Assembly: GCF_004661485.1 (NCBI RefSeq)
Contig: NZ_PQVH01000008.1
Coordinates: 1-64,000 of the forward strand
Reading direction: 5' to 3'
Length of the DNA: 64,000 nucleotides
Source of the DNA: Methylotenera oryzisoli
GTDB taxonomy: Bacteria > Pseudomonadota > Gammaproteobacteria > Burkholderiales > Methylophilaceae
Numbering within the stretch: position 1 is the first letter of the stretch; each line of letters opens with the position of its first letter. The notes beneath the pieces are model-generated. The model did not search any database, was not told the DNA's origin, and worked only from the letters and a program-made list of their open reading frames with translations. Positions 24,374 to 33,408 of this stretch are shown in pieces. Position numbers and translations under genes: made by a program.

Positions 24374-25912
24374 ATGAACACGAATACACCAGAGCCGCAT
24401 AAAATGAATACGGATCATCGTGGCCGCCATGTTTTACGCGGTGCCATTAGGTTTGCAACCTATTTATGCGCATTCTTTTTAGTGGCCGTAGCTTATTGGG
24501 TGGCTGATAACTTTGGCGAGCCTTCACTAGAACAACTGTTCTATCATGCGCAGTTTGGCATGGGCGGTTTGATTGATACCGATGCCGCAATTATTAAGAG
24601 TTTCGTCATTTGGTGTATTGCGCTACCTATATTTATCGCATTGTTATTGGTGTTGATTGAGTATTCAATTGCGCTATTTCTCACGCATGGATCTTCACAC
24701 TGGTTAACCAAGCCTGCCAGGCTTGCCAATATTCATTTCATCAAGGTGTTTTATTGGTTTATTGGACACAGAGCCCCTTTATACGCATTAACCGTAGCAA
24801 CAGTGTATTTTGGAGTGCAGTTCTCCGTTACTGTTTTTCTACATAATCTATTTGGTAAAGATTATTTTTCGGCACACTATCTAAACCCGGCGGAGGTGCA
24901 AGTAGAAACCACAAAACCTAAGAACCTAGTGTTGATTTATGTAGAGAGTTTAGAAAATAGTTATCAACAACCTGAGCTGTTTGGTAAAAACTTGCTCAGC
25001 AGCCTAGATCGTTTAAAAGGTTTAAGTTTTACTGACTATAGAAAAGCGCCAGGTACATGGTGGACGATTGCCGGTATTACCGCAACGCAATGTGCCGTAC
25101 CGCTGAAAAGTGTTAGCTTATATGACGGTAATGACCAAGGTGAAAAAATTAAAAGCTTTTTGCCGAATGCGGTTTGCTTAGGCGATATTTTGCATGATGC
25201 CGGTTATCACAATGTTTATATGGGCGGTGATGCACTTGGCTTTGCAGGTAAGGGCATGTTTTTTCAAGATCATCACTATGATGAGGTGTATGGTCGTGAT
25301 GAGTTAAAAGGCAAGCTCACCGATGCGCAATTGAATTTCTGGGGTTTGTATGATGATGATCTATTTGCATCAGCCAAGACTAAGTTGATTGCGCTACATA
25401 AAAGTAAGCAGCCTTTTAATCTAACCGTGACCACTATTGACACGCATGGCCCAGACGGACATTTTTCTAAATACTGTAAGTCTGTAGGGACTAAAACGTT
25501 TGAAGGTATTGTAGAGTGCACCTCAAATCAGGTAGTTAGTTTTGTTAAATTCATTCAGAAAAGTGGCTACTTAAAAGATACTAATGTTGTCATTCTTGGT
25601 GACCATTTAGCGATGGAAAATCCAGTGAGTGAGAAGTTGGATTTGATTAAAGAGCGCCATATTTATAATCAGTTTATTTCAAATGATCACTTTGAAAAGA
25701 ACCGTAATCAGATATTGCCATTTGACATGTTTCCGACCATTTTAAACTTTATTGGTTTTAGCGTGCCAGGAGGGAAGTTAGGCTTAGGTTATACCGCTTT
25801 GTCTAAAGAGGCTGATTTGTCGTTGCTACTTAACTATGAGGAAATGAATGAAGACCTGCTTAATCAATCGGATATGTATCTAGACCTTTGGAGGGATGAA
25901 GCTAAGCTGTAG
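24374..25912 (+). CDS. Phosphoglycerol transferase, OpgB/MdoB-like
   Basis: 512 residues from ATG 24374 (the TTG one codon earlier is not needed). About four N-terminal membrane segments (25-160) precede an alkaline-phosphatase-superfamily domain. Signatures match E. coli OpgB: LIYVESLENSY (metal-binding Glu), then GTWWTIAGITATQC (catalytic Thr region), YMGGDALGFAGKG, DTHGPDGHFSKYC and ILGDHLAM. OpgB transfers phosphoglycerol from phosphatidylglycerol to periplasmic glucans. Position 10 bases after the glucan synthase supports the same role here, giving an anionic osmoregulated glucan. Alternative: a lipoteichoic-acid-synthase-like enzyme, unlikely in a Gram-negative. Confidence 0.88.
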   Translation: MNTNTPEPHKMNTDHRGRHVLRGAIRFATYLCAFFLVAVAYWVADNFGEPSLEQLFYHAQFGMGGLIDTDAAIIKSFVIWCIALPIFIALLLVLIEYSIALFLTHGSSHWLTKPARLANIHFIKVFYWFIGHRAPLYALTVATVYFGVQFSVTVFLHNLFGKDYFSAHYLNPAEVQVETTKPKNLVLIYVESLENSYQQPELFGKNLLSSLDRLKGLSFTDYRKAPGTWWTIAGITATQCAVPLKSVSLYDGNDQGEKIKSFLPNAVCLGDILHDAGYHNVYMGGDALGFAGKGMFFQDHHYDEVYGRDELKGKLTDAQLNFWGLYDDDLFASAKTKLIALHKSKQPFNLTVTTIDTHGPDGHFSKYCKSVGTKTFEGIVECTSNQVVSFVKFIQKSGYLKDTNVVILGDHLAMENPVSEKLDLIKERHIYNQFISNDHFEKNRNQILPFDMFPTILNFIGFSVPGGKLGLGYTALSKEADLSLLLNYEEMNEDLLNQSDMYLDLWRDEAKL

Positions 25913-26030
25913 TTTTTAATGATTAGCGCCGTTTGTATCGTCATCCTTACCACTGGTACCGTACTTTATGATCAAAATGATATGCGTACAGTGAACCAAA
26001 TATAACTGAAATACATATCAATTAACGTAA

Positions 26031-26059
26031 AAAAACCAGCTGAATCTTAGCTGGTTTTT
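26031..26059. terminator. Bidirectional terminator between opgB-like gene and uup
   Basis: AAAAACCAGCT (26031-26041) pairs with AGCTGGTTTTT (26049-26059), loop GAATCTT. The A-run on one side and the T-run on the other let it act on both strands, serving the + strand glucan operon and the - strand uup gene. Confidence 0.85.
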
Positions 26060-26077
26060 TAGTTTGAGACTTTGTAA

Positions 26078-27985
26078 TTATGCGTTACGTTTATCTAGCG
26101 CTTCCCAACGCGTCATCTTGGCTTCAACCTCGGTATCAATTGCAGTTAACCGAGCTTGCAGTACTTTCACCTTGTCAGGGTCTTGCACATAGATATTAGG
26201 GTCAGCCAGCGTTGCATTAATACTGCTTTGCTCAGCTTCTAAGTCTTCAATCAACGCCGGTATTTCATCTAGCTCTTTTTGTTCTTTAAAGCTAAGTTTG
26301 TTGGCCGGAGTTTTAGGGGAAGCCTCTTTCGTGACAGGCTTGCTTGTTTGGGCTTTCGCTAGAGCGGCCTTATCTGCTTCACGTTTAGTGCTAAAGCGCT
26401 GCCAGTCATCATAACCACCGCCAAACTCGGTCAACACACCGTTACCTTCAAATGCAATCACTTGCGTTACTGTGTTTTCCAAGAACGCACGGTCATGGCT
26501 CACTAGGAACAATGTGCCGTTAAAGTCTTGTAATAGGTTTTCCAATAATTCTAGGGTGTCAATATCCAGATCATTGGTGGGCTCATCTAGTACTAAAATA
26601 TTAGCAGGACGTGCAAACAGACGTGCTAATAGTAGCCGGTTGCGTTCGCCACCGGAGAGTGATTTAACTGGTGAGCGTGAGCGTTGTGGTGGGAACAAGA
26701 AGTCCTCCAGATAGCTAATCACATGTTTACGCTCCTCACCAATTTGCACAAAGTCAGAGCCTGGGCTAATGGTGTCTGCCAATGTGGCTTCTTCATTGAG
26801 CTGTTCACGCATTTGGTCAAAATAGGCGACGCTTTGTTTGCTACCGCGCTCAATCGAGCCGCTATCTGGCTCAATATCACCGAGGATTAGTTTAAGTAGT
26901 GTGGTTTTGCCTACGCCGTTAGGGCCTAGCAAGCCAATTTTATCGCCACGTAAAATACGTGTGCTGAAGTCTTTAATCAGCACTTTATTACCATAGGCCT
27001 TGCTGACGTTTTCCAGCTCCGCAATCAGTTTGCCACTACGTTCGCCCACATCTACATTTAGTTTCACGTTGCCTTGGCGTTCGCGACGTGCGGCGCGCTC
27101 TAATCTCAGCGCTTCCAGCCTGCGTACGCGGCCCTCATTACGTGTGCGGCGTGCTTTAATACCTTGGCGTATCCAAACTTCTTCCTGTGCGAGTATTTTG
27201 TCAAACTTGGCTGCATGGGTTTCTTCAACGGCAAGCAGTTCTTCTTTTTTAACTTGGTAGGCGGTGAAATTGCCGACAAAATCTGTGAGTTTGCCACGGT
27301 CTAGCTCAGTAATGCGTGTCGCAAGTTTGTCCAGAAAGCGTCTGTCATGGGTAATAAACAGTACGCTGCCATTAAAGCCTAGTAATAAATCCTCTAGCCA
27401 TTCAATAGCACTTAAATCCAAATGGTTGGTTGGCTCGTCTAGTAACAGTACTTCAGGTTCTGCCACTAAAGCACGACCCAAAGCCACACGCTTACGCCAG
27501 CCACCTGACAGCGTGCTGATAAGCGCATCTGCATCTAAGTTTAAGCGGCTAAGCACGGCCTCTACACGGGATTGTGCTGCCCAGCCATTTTGCGCATCTA
27601 AATCATGCTGTAGCGCCTGCATTTTTGTCATTAGGGCTTCAATGTCGGCATCTGGCATTCCCATGTCATGGGTAACTTGATGGTAATCAACGAGAATCTG
27701 TTGCAGATTGCCCAAACCTTCTGCTACTGCTTCAAACACCGTGTGCGTTGCTACCAGCTCTGGTTCTTGTGGTACATAAACCACGCGTGCATTAGGTGCG
27801 CGCCAAACCGTACCATCATCTAGTTTAATGGTGCCTGCGATGGCTTTTAATAAGCTGGATTTCCCTGCGCCGTTGCGGCCAATTAAACCAACGCGTTCAC
27901 CTGCATCTAGCTGAAATGCAGCATGGTCGAGCAGGGCATGGTGACCAAAAGCGAGGCAGGCGTTATCGAGGGTAATGTATGGCAT
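26078..27985 (-). CDS. uup: ABC-F ATPase Uup
   Basis: 635 residues with two ABC domains and no membrane part. First Walker A GRNGAGKSS near residue 37, signature LSGGWRKR, Walker B LLLDEPTNHLD. Second Walker A GPNGVGKTT near 352, signature LSGGERNRLL, Walker B VLDEPTNDLD. The linker between domains is the basic ABC-F interdomain region (TRNEGRVRRLEALRLERAARRER). The C-terminal 80 residues form a charged coiled coil (EQKELDEIPALIEDLEAEQ) that binds DNA or ribosome in E. coli Uup. ABC-F proteins act on the ribosome E site. It is preceded on the - strand by rep, which ends 59 bases upstream of this start. Confidence 0.93.
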   Translation of the reverse strand: MPYITLDNACLAFGHHALLDHAAFQLDAGERVGLIGRNGAGKSSLLKAIAGTIKLDDGTVWRAPNARVVYVPQEPELVATHTVFEAVAEGLGNLQQILVDYHQVTHDMGMPDADIEALMTKMQALQHDLDAQNGWAAQSRVEAVLSRLNLDADALISTLSGGWRKRVALGRALVAEPEVLLLDEPTNHLDLSAIEWLEDLLLGFNGSVLFITHDRRFLDKLATRITELDRGKLTDFVGNFTAYQVKKEELLAVEETHAAKFDKILAQEEVWIRQGIKARRTRNEGRVRRLEALRLERAARRERQGNVKLNVDVGERSGKLIAELENVSKAYGNKVLIKDFSTRILRGDKIGLLGPNGVGKTTLLKLILGDIEPDSGSIERGSKQSVAYFDQMREQLNEEATLADTISPGSDFVQIGEERKHVISYLEDFLFPPQRSRSPVKSLSGGERNRLLLARLFARPANILVLDEPTNDLDIDTLELLENLLQDFNGTLFLVSHDRAFLENTVTQVIAFEGNGVLTEFGGGYDDWQRFSTKREADKAALAKAQTSKPVTKEASPKTPANKLSFKEQKELDEIPALIEDLEAEQSSINATLADPNIYVQDPDKVKVLQARLTAIDTEVEAKMTRWEALDKRNA

Positions 27986-28043
27986 GAGTGACTTTCAAAT
28001 TTTTACTTAAGTATATTAAATGCTAGTAGAAGAGATGGAAAAT

Positions 28044-30062
28044 TTATTGTTTATTCAGCATGGCCCTGATGTTTGCCATTTTTGATTTACCAAAATCTTT
28101 ACTCGCTTCTGGGTCTTTATTAAATGGGTTACCAAAGTGGCGCAGATCATCTTTAGGAATTTCCGCAATAAAACGGCTGGGCTCGCACATTTCCATTTCA
28201 CCCGCACGTTTGCGTTTTTTACACCATGATATGTTGAGTGATTTTTGTGCGCGGGTAATGCCTACATACATTAGGCGGCGCTCTTCTTCAATCTTGTCAT
28301 TATCAATTGATTCGCGGTGTGGCAGTATGCCTTCCTCGGCACCAATCAAAAACACATGACCAAACTCTAAGCCTTTAGAGGCATGTAGCGTTGATAGTTT
28401 GACCGCATCTGGCTCGCCGTTTTCACGGCCCTCCAGCATGCTCATGAGAGATACCATCTGGGTGAGTTCTAGCAGATTTTTGCCTTCTTTTTCATTACCA
28501 TACTCAGTGCTAGGCTCACCTTTTTTAGACAGCCAGCCGGTGAAGTCCAGTACGTTTGCCCATTTCACTTCTGCCGCACGCGGCTCTTCAGAGTCGTATA
28601 AAAACGCCTCGTAATGTATGGATGATAACAAGTCATTCAGTACTTCATTGGCAGGGTCTCTTACCGCACGTGTTTGCAGTTTATTGATGTATTGGCAAAA
28701 GTTAAGCAGGTCTTCTAATTGCTTATTCCCAATTTCGCTTTGAAAACCGCCTTCGAATGCTGCCGCGAATAGTGAAATTTTATGCGCGCTGGCGTATTCA
28801 CCTAGGCGCTCTAGTGTGGTATTGCCGATCCCTTTTTTAGGGGTGGTTGCGGCACGAATAAATGCTGGGTCGTCATCTTCATTGGCAATTAATCTTAAAT
28901 AACTGATGAGGTCTTTAATTTCAGCTTTATCAAAAAAAGATTGCCCGCCAGATACGGTGTAGGGGATTTTATGGTTACGTAGATGTTGCTCAAGTATACG
29001 GGCTTGATGGTTCCCACGATAAAGAATGGCGTAATCTTTGTAGAAAGTACGATGCTCAAATTTATGTGCTTGTAGCTTCATGACCACGCTTTCAGCCTCA
29101 TGCTCTTCACTCATGGCTGCTGTCACTTGAATTAAATCACCCGTGCCTAGCTCACTCCAAAGCTTCTTCTCAAATAACTTAGGGTTATTTGAAATGACTT
29201 GGTTTGCCGCACGTAAAATGCGTACGGTAGAGCGGTAATTTTGCTCAAGCTTAATGACTTTAAGTTTGCTGAAGTCTGTGGTCAGTTGGCGCAGGTTTTC
29301 AACATCGGCACCGCGCCAGCCGTAAATAGCCTGGTCATCATCACCTACTGCGGTAAATTGGCCGCGTAAGCCCGTTAGCATTTTTACCAGTTTATACTGG
29401 CAGGCATTGGTATCTTGGTATTCGTCAATTAATAGATACTGTAACTTACGTTGCCATTTGTTGAGTGCTTCTTCGTGCTGCTCAAATAGCTCTACAGGAA
29501 GTTTGATTAAGTCATCAAAATCCACCGCCTGATACGCTTTTAGGGTTTGCTGGTAAATCTGGTACACCCTGGCAGCGGCATGGGTGAGCTCTTCGTCCGC
29601 CTGTGCTTTGGCTTGGTCCGGATTAATAAACGCGTTTTTCCAGCTGGAAATCTGCCATTGTGTTTTACGCAGCAACTGTTTATCTGTGGTGGCCAACACA
29701 TCTGCCAAGATTTTAAAACTATCGGACGAGTCTAGAATCGAGAACTGTGGTTTATAGCCAAGTAAAGATGCCTCAGCCCGTAGCATTTGTAAGCCTAGGG
29801 AGTGGAAGGTGGCAATGGTTAAACCTTTGATGTTAGTGCCTTGCATCAGCTTACCAACACGCTCTTGCATCTCTAACGCAGCTTTGTTGGTGAAAGTAAT
29901 CGCTGCTATTTCTTTTGGCGCGTAACCAGCCTCATTAATCAGGTAGCTGATTTTTTGCGTAATCACGCGTGTTTTGCCACTACCGGCACCGGCAAGTACC
30001 AGAAGAGGGCCGTCTAAATACTTTACTGCCTCACGCTGGGGCGCATTCATTGAATTTAACAT
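28044..30062 (-). CDS. rep: ATP-dependent DNA helicase Rep
   Basis: 672 residues, almost the same length as E. coli Rep (673). UvrD-family motifs in order: Q-motif and start MLNSMNAPQREAVKY, Walker A LAGAGSGKTRV, motif II LIDEYQDTNACQ, motif III VGDDDQAIYGWRGAD, motif IV QNYRS, motif V LSTLHASKGLEF and motif VI EERRLMYVGITRA. It translocates 3' to 5' and clears proteins ahead of the replication fork. No frame breaks. It begins 10 bases downstream of the RbgA-like GTPase gene on the same strand, so the two are probably co-transcribed. Confidence 0.95.
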   Translation of the reverse strand: MLNSMNAPQREAVKYLDGPLLVLAGAGSGKTRVITQKISYLINEAGYAPKEIAAITFTNKAALEMQERVGKLMQGTNIKGLTIATFHSLGLQMLRAEASLLGYKPQFSILDSSDSFKILADVLATTDKQLLRKTQWQISSWKNAFINPDQAKAQADEELTHAAARVYQIYQQTLKAYQAVDFDDLIKLPVELFEQHEEALNKWQRKLQYLLIDEYQDTNACQYKLVKMLTGLRGQFTAVGDDDQAIYGWRGADVENLRQLTTDFSKLKVIKLEQNYRSTVRILRAANQVISNNPKLFEKKLWSELGTGDLIQVTAAMSEEHEAESVVMKLQAHKFEHRTFYKDYAILYRGNHQARILEQHLRNHKIPYTVSGGQSFFDKAEIKDLISYLRLIANEDDDPAFIRAATTPKKGIGNTTLERLGEYASAHKISLFAAAFEGGFQSEIGNKQLEDLLNFCQYINKLQTRAVRDPANEVLNDLLSSIHYEAFLYDSEEPRAAEVKWANVLDFTGWLSKKGEPSTEYGNEKEGKNLLELTQMVSLMSMLEGRENGEPDAVKLSTLHASKGLEFGHVFLIGAEEGILPHRESIDNDKIEEERRLMYVGITRAQKSLNISWCKKRKRAGEMEMCEPSRFIAEIPKDDLRHFGNPFNKDPEASKDFGKSKMANIRAMLNKQ

Positions 30063-30071
30063 TGCAGATTA

Positions 30072-31013
30072 CTATTGTGCGGAGTTGGTTGAATCGTCTG
30101 TTTCGGCGGCTTGCTCTGAGTTATTGGCTGGGCTAATTTGTGAAATGGCCATCATTTCTGCCCTAGATGTGGGCGTTTCTAAGCTGACACGGCCAATCGC
30201 ACCGCTGCGGTAATCAGTTAAAAATGCAACTGCAGTTTTTTCCATATCCCATAAACCATCATGCCGTTTGTAAGATCTGCGCTTTGCAATTGCATCAAGT
30301 AGATCAACACCATCCATTTGTGTGACATCAAGCTTCATTGCGTCTAGTTTATAACGCGCATTCAACAGAGCAGGGTAGCTCTTTAATAGGTTGTTGGCTA
30401 AAAATGTAGCGACATCTTCATCAATCACCGCATTTCTACCAATGGCATGACTAGCAGCCAGCATGTAGCCATCTGACTCGTAAGCGATTCTAGGCCACAT
30501 CATGCCTGGTGTATCGGTAATGCTCATCGTGTCGTCTAAATCAAAACGTTGCTGGTTTTTAGTCACCGCTGGTTCATCACCCACTTTTGCCACGCGGCGA
30601 TTGAGTAGGGCGTTCATGAGGGTAGATTTCCCCACGTTAGGGATGCCCATAATCAACATGCGTAATGGTTTTAAATGCGTGCCACGGTGTGGTGTGATTT
30701 TTTTACAGATGGCAGGTATTTTTTTAGCATCACCCGCTTTTTTACAGGAAAGCGCCACAGCTTTAGTATTAGGCTGCGCGTTAAAGTAGTTTAGCCAAGC
30801 TTGGGTAGCGGCTGGGTCTGCTAAGTCTGCCTTATTTAAAATTTTAAGCTGAGGGCGTTGGCGGAACAGCCGCATTTCATCAATCATTGGGTTATGGCTG
30901 GCTGCTGGTACACGCGCATCTAATACCTCAATCACCATGTCGGTAAACTCCATGGTCTCTTCAGCTTTTTTACGCGCTTGGGTCATGTGACCCGGGTACC
31001 ATTGAATTGCCAT
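30072..31013 (-). CDS. Ribosome-biogenesis GTPase, YlqF/RbgA family
   Basis: 313 residues. It begins IQWYPGHMTQARKKA, the family hallmark. G motifs are in circularly permuted order: G4 ILNKADLAD, then G1 GIPNVGKSTLMN, then G3 DTPGMMWP. The C-terminal helical domain includes LLDAIAKRR and AVAFLTDYRSGAIG, which in Bacillus RbgA contacts the 50S subunit. The last 20 residues are a Glu/Ser/Asp-rich tail of no known role. RbgA is needed for late assembly of the large ribosomal subunit. The 216 bases upstream of the start (31014-31228) show no gene. Confidence 0.92.
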   Translation of the reverse strand: MAIQWYPGHMTQARKKAEETMEFTDMVIEVLDARVPAASHNPMIDEMRLFRQRPQLKILNKADLADPAATQAWLNYFNAQPNTKAVALSCKKAGDAKKIPAICKKITPHRGTHLKPLRMLIMGIPNVGKSTLMNALLNRRVAKVGDEPAVTKNQQRFDLDDTMSITDTPGMMWPRIAYESDGYMLAASHAIGRNAVIDEDVATFLANNLLKSYPALLNARYKLDAMKLDVTQMDGVDLLDAIAKRRSYKRHDGLWDMEKTAVAFLTDYRSGAIGRVSLETPTSRAEMMAISQISPANNSEQAAETDDSTNSAQ

Positions 31014-31228
31014 GTATTTTTTCCCTCAATAATTCTGACTATGTTGCCTACTGCTTGGCTGACATAAAAGTGTAGTGTCTAAAGTATGGTTTCTTTGGCT
31101 TTATGCCTTGTTATCTTGCGATGTTGAAACGAAAATTGCTTTAAACTAATTTCGCTATTTTAGCATCGACGGCTTCAATTCAAGTTTTTATCTGTGATTC
31201 TCCATGGAATATTTATGTAATCATCTGG

Positions 31229-31711
31229 TTATTGTGCTTGTTCCATTTTTCTTTCTTTAATTTGTTCACGCAATTCACGACGCTGCTCTGGACTCATATT
31301 CCTGATGCGGTTTTTAAACGCCTCTTTTTGCTCAGGCGACATATTTTTCCAGCGCTCACGTAGCGCGCTGCGTTGCTCAGGGGGTAATTGTCTAAATTTT
31401 TGTATGTGCTCTTTCACCCGCGCCTTGTCCTCTGGCGATAAGTTCTTAAAGCGTGCGATATTTTCTTGAGCGCGCGCTCTTTGTTCAGGTGGCATGTTTG
31501 CCCATTTATCTGCACCTTTGCTTAGTCTTTCCTGACGGTGCGGCGGCAACTCATTCCAGTGATCTTTCACAGCACTTAGCGTCTGCTGTTGCTGCGGATT
31601 GAGTGATTCCCAAGCAACGCCTTCTGCCATGGCTGAGTTTGCAAATAAACTGATCCCAAGCAAGAAGGTGTATGCCATTACACGTTGCTGAAAATATAAA
31701 GTGGTATTCAT
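31229..31711 (-). CDS. DUF3106 periplasmic repeat protein
   Basis: 160 residues. Signal peptide (MAYTFLLGISLFANSAMA within the first 30), then a helical, highly charged protein. It is made of tandem units of about 16 residues that each contain a PEQ(R/K) or PEDK core: MPPEQRARAQ, LSPEDKARVK, LPPEQRSALR, MSPEQKEAFK, MSPEQRRELR. This is the DUF3106 pattern. It is the last gene of the sigma-factor operon and overlaps the preceding gene by an ATGA. Resemblance to helical periplasmic stress proteins such as Spy/CpxP is only general. Function unknown. Confidence 0.85.
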   Translation of the reverse strand: MNTTLYFQQRVMAYTFLLGISLFANSAMAEGVAWESLNPQQQQTLSAVKDHWNELPPHRQERLSKGADKWANMPPEQRARAQENIARFKNLSPEDKARVKEHIQKFRQLPPEQRSALRERWKNMSPEQKEAFKNRIRNMSPEQRRELREQIKERKMEQAQ

Positions 31712-31962
31712 TTTTTGTTGCCTCCTGCAGGTGTGGCTGTGTCAGTGTTTTGTTTGCTGCTGTTTTGGTTGTTGATTATTTTCAGGTTTTTACTCGGCTT
31801 GTTTTCCAGCTCACTTAATGCTGCGGCCAGCATGCTGTCATCCTCTATTTCTCCCAGCAGCTCAATGACATCTAATGGTGGGTTGGAGGCTGCAGTGGCT
31901 GCAAATGAGTAGTTAAAATTGATGAGTATTAGTAAGGCGATGGCTGGTAATTTAAACTGCAT
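31708..31962 (-). CDS. Small periplasmic protein of the sigma-factor operon
   Basis: 84 residues. A signal peptide (about 1-22, LPAIALLILINFNYSFA) is followed by DVIELLGEIEDDSMLAAALSELE, an acidic helix, and a disordered Asn/Lys-rich tail. Overlap of 11 bases with the preceding anti-sigma-like gene and ATGA overlap with the DUF3106 gene show tight coupling. I recognise similar tiny proteins in the same place in other proteobacterial sigma/DUF3106 loci but know no function. Confidence 0.7.
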   Translation of the reverse strand: MQFKLPAIALLILINFNYSFAATAASNPPLDVIELLGEIEDDSMLAAALSELENKPSKNLKIINNQNSSKQNTDTATPAGGNKK

Positions 31963-32368
31963 TTTTCATACCTTCAGTTGCTAGCACCTCATCTATCCAG
32001 ACATAAAAGTCTGGGTCAGTCGCAGTCTCCAAGTCTTCTGTATTCGTTATTAGTTCTAGCATAGTGAGATGCTCAGGCTGTTCGTGACTAATGTTTTGTT
32101 GGCTTGCTACGCGCTGTAATGCATCATCCAAACTATTTGGTTGATAGACAAACAATATCGCGAGTAAAGCACTGAGTGCAAAAGCGCTTGCAGGTCTCCA
32201 TGCATTGAAGTTGAACCAAGTGCGATGTTGTTGTTTTTTTAGCGATATTTCGCGTATAGCTGCTAATGCCTGCTGGGTATCTTGATCTAAGGAAATGACG
32301 CTAGCATCCAGGCTGGATTTAATTTTGGATTCTAATTGTGTCGGTTCCATTGTCTGTTTGGTGGTCAT
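31952..32368 (-). CDS. Single-pass membrane protein, putative anti-sigma factor
   Basis: 138 residues with one membrane segment near 60-78 (ASAFALSALLAILFVY). The N-terminal cytoplasmic part (LESKIKSSLDASVISLDQDTQQALAAIRE) and the periplasmic end with TDPDFYVWIDEVLA resemble the short proteins (DUF3619-like) encoded directly after ECF sigma genes in beta- and gammaproteobacteria. ATGA overlap with the sigma gene suggests equal expression, usual for a sigma/anti-sigma pair. No zinc anti-sigma motif is present, so its inhibitory role is inference. Confidence 0.65.
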   Translation of the reverse strand: MTTKQTMEPTQLESKIKSSLDASVISLDQDTQQALAAIREISLKKQQHRTWFNFNAWRPASAFALSALLAILFVYQPNSLDDALQRVASQQNISHEQPEHLTMLELITNTEDLETATDPDFYVWIDEVLATEGMKNAV

Positions 32369-32928
32369 TGGTGATCCCCTAGCTTTTCACGTAACTTTTC
32401 TAACGCGCGTGCATAGTGCGTTTTTACACTGCTTGCCGAGCATTGCATGATGGAAGCGGCTTCATTGATATCCATTCCTTCCCATACGCGCAGTAAAAAT
32501 ACTTGTTGCTGGCGTAGCGGGAGTGCGCTCAGTGCAACATTTAAACTTGCCATGAACTGATTATCCTGTAGCTTGGCATCTGGCGTTTGGTTTGTATCAT
32601 CCGGATGCTGTGCTAATGCGTCTTCAATACTCTCATCATCGTCATCATGCCAGTTCAGCCAACTTCTAAAACGGTTACGTACCGATTGCCTGCGGTGCCA
32701 ATCTAAAATGCGTGTATTCAGTATGCTGTAAAACAATGCTTTCCATTCGGTGGTAGGCTGATGGCTGTATTTTTGCACCAGCTTCATCATCGTGTCCTGT
32801 ACTATTTCCAGCGCATCGTCACGATTGCCTGTGGCAATTTGTGCCATACGAAAAGCGCGACCTTCAATATCTGCAAGAAAATGATTCATACTCAGGTATT
32901 GTTTATCAAAATCGCGCTCCATAGGCAT
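32365..32928 (-). CDS. ECF-type RNA polymerase sigma factor
   Basis: 187 residues. Region 2: FLADIEGRAFRMAQIATGNRDDALEIVQDTMMKLV and WKALFYSILNTRILDWHRRQ, with the core-binding and -10 recognition helices. Region 4: LNVALSALPLRQQQVFLLRVWEGMDINEAASIMQCSASSVKTHYARALEKL, a clear helix-turn-helix for -35 recognition. The linker is acidic (DDDDESIEDA). The start may be ATG 32928 or the ATG two codons on. It begins 16 bases after the end of the hendecad-repeat gene, which is probably the first gene of the operon. Confidence 0.92.
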   Translation of the reverse strand: MPMERDFDKQYLSMNHFLADIEGRAFRMAQIATGNRDDALEIVQDTMMKLVQKYSHQPTTEWKALFYSILNTRILDWHRRQSVRNRFRSWLNWHDDDDESIEDALAQHPDDTNQTPDAKLQDNQFMASLNVALSALPLRQQQVFLLRVWEGMDINEAASIMQCSASSVKTHYARALEKLREKLGDHQ

Positions 32929-32943
32929 AGATATTCGCTGCGT

Positions 32944-33321
32944 TTATTTACGTTTAGCGCGTCTGTCCAGGCGGTTGTTGATACGCTCGCCCTGTCTATC
33001 CATATGATTATTAACGCGCTCGCCACGGTTATCTAAGTGCTGGTTAATTTGATCACCTTTGTTTTCTAAATGGTTAGCACGTTTCATGTTGCCATTTTCA
33101 CGCGCTCTATCAGCTTTGGTATCTAAGTGGTTTTCAATTGCGTCTCCACGGTTGTCAAGACGTTGTTCAACGCGATCACCTTTATTATCTAAACGCTGCT
33201 CTATACGATCACCACGCTCATCTAAGCCAACTTTTCCATGTGTGGTCTCATCAGCCGTTGCAGATGCTGAAGCAAGTATTGTGAGTAAAATGGTTGTGAT
33301 TGAGAGTATGTTTTTCATCAT
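32944..33321 (-). CDS. Periplasmic hendecad-repeat protein, function unknown
   Basis: 125 residues. Signal peptide (to about residue 23, ILLTILASASATA). The mature protein is almost wholly built from 11-residue units of the form (R/K)GDRIEQRLDN: RGDRIEQRLDN, KGDRVEQRLDN, RGDAIENHLDT, then a broken section, then RGERVNNHMDR and QGERINNRLDR. An 11-residue period suits a right-handed coiled coil or a tape binding a repetitive partner. No cysteines. AAGGA precedes the double ATG start; the second ATG (33318) has the better spacing. It lies just before the sigma gene on the same strand. Confidence 0.75.
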   Translation of the reverse strand: MMKNILSITTILLTILASASATADETTHGKVGLDERGDRIEQRLDNKGDRVEQRLDNRGDAIENHLDTKADRARENGNMKRANHLENKGDQINQHLDNRGERVNNHMDRQGERINNRLDRRAKRK

Positions 33322-33408
33322 GATGTCCTTATCTTGTCTAATTGGTTTTTGCTATCGGAACACCAATGCATAAGTGCCCTTGCTATATAAAACGCAGTAA
33401 TGATTTGT

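Noticed and set aside
24371-24376. TTG start one codon before the OpgB-like ATG
   Set aside because: The ATG at 24374 is adjacent, standard and sufficient.
32944-33321. CRISPR-like or DNA tandem repeat signal
   Set aside because: The periodicity is at protein level (11 residues, 33 bases) with synonymous variation; there are no identical repeats with unique spacers.
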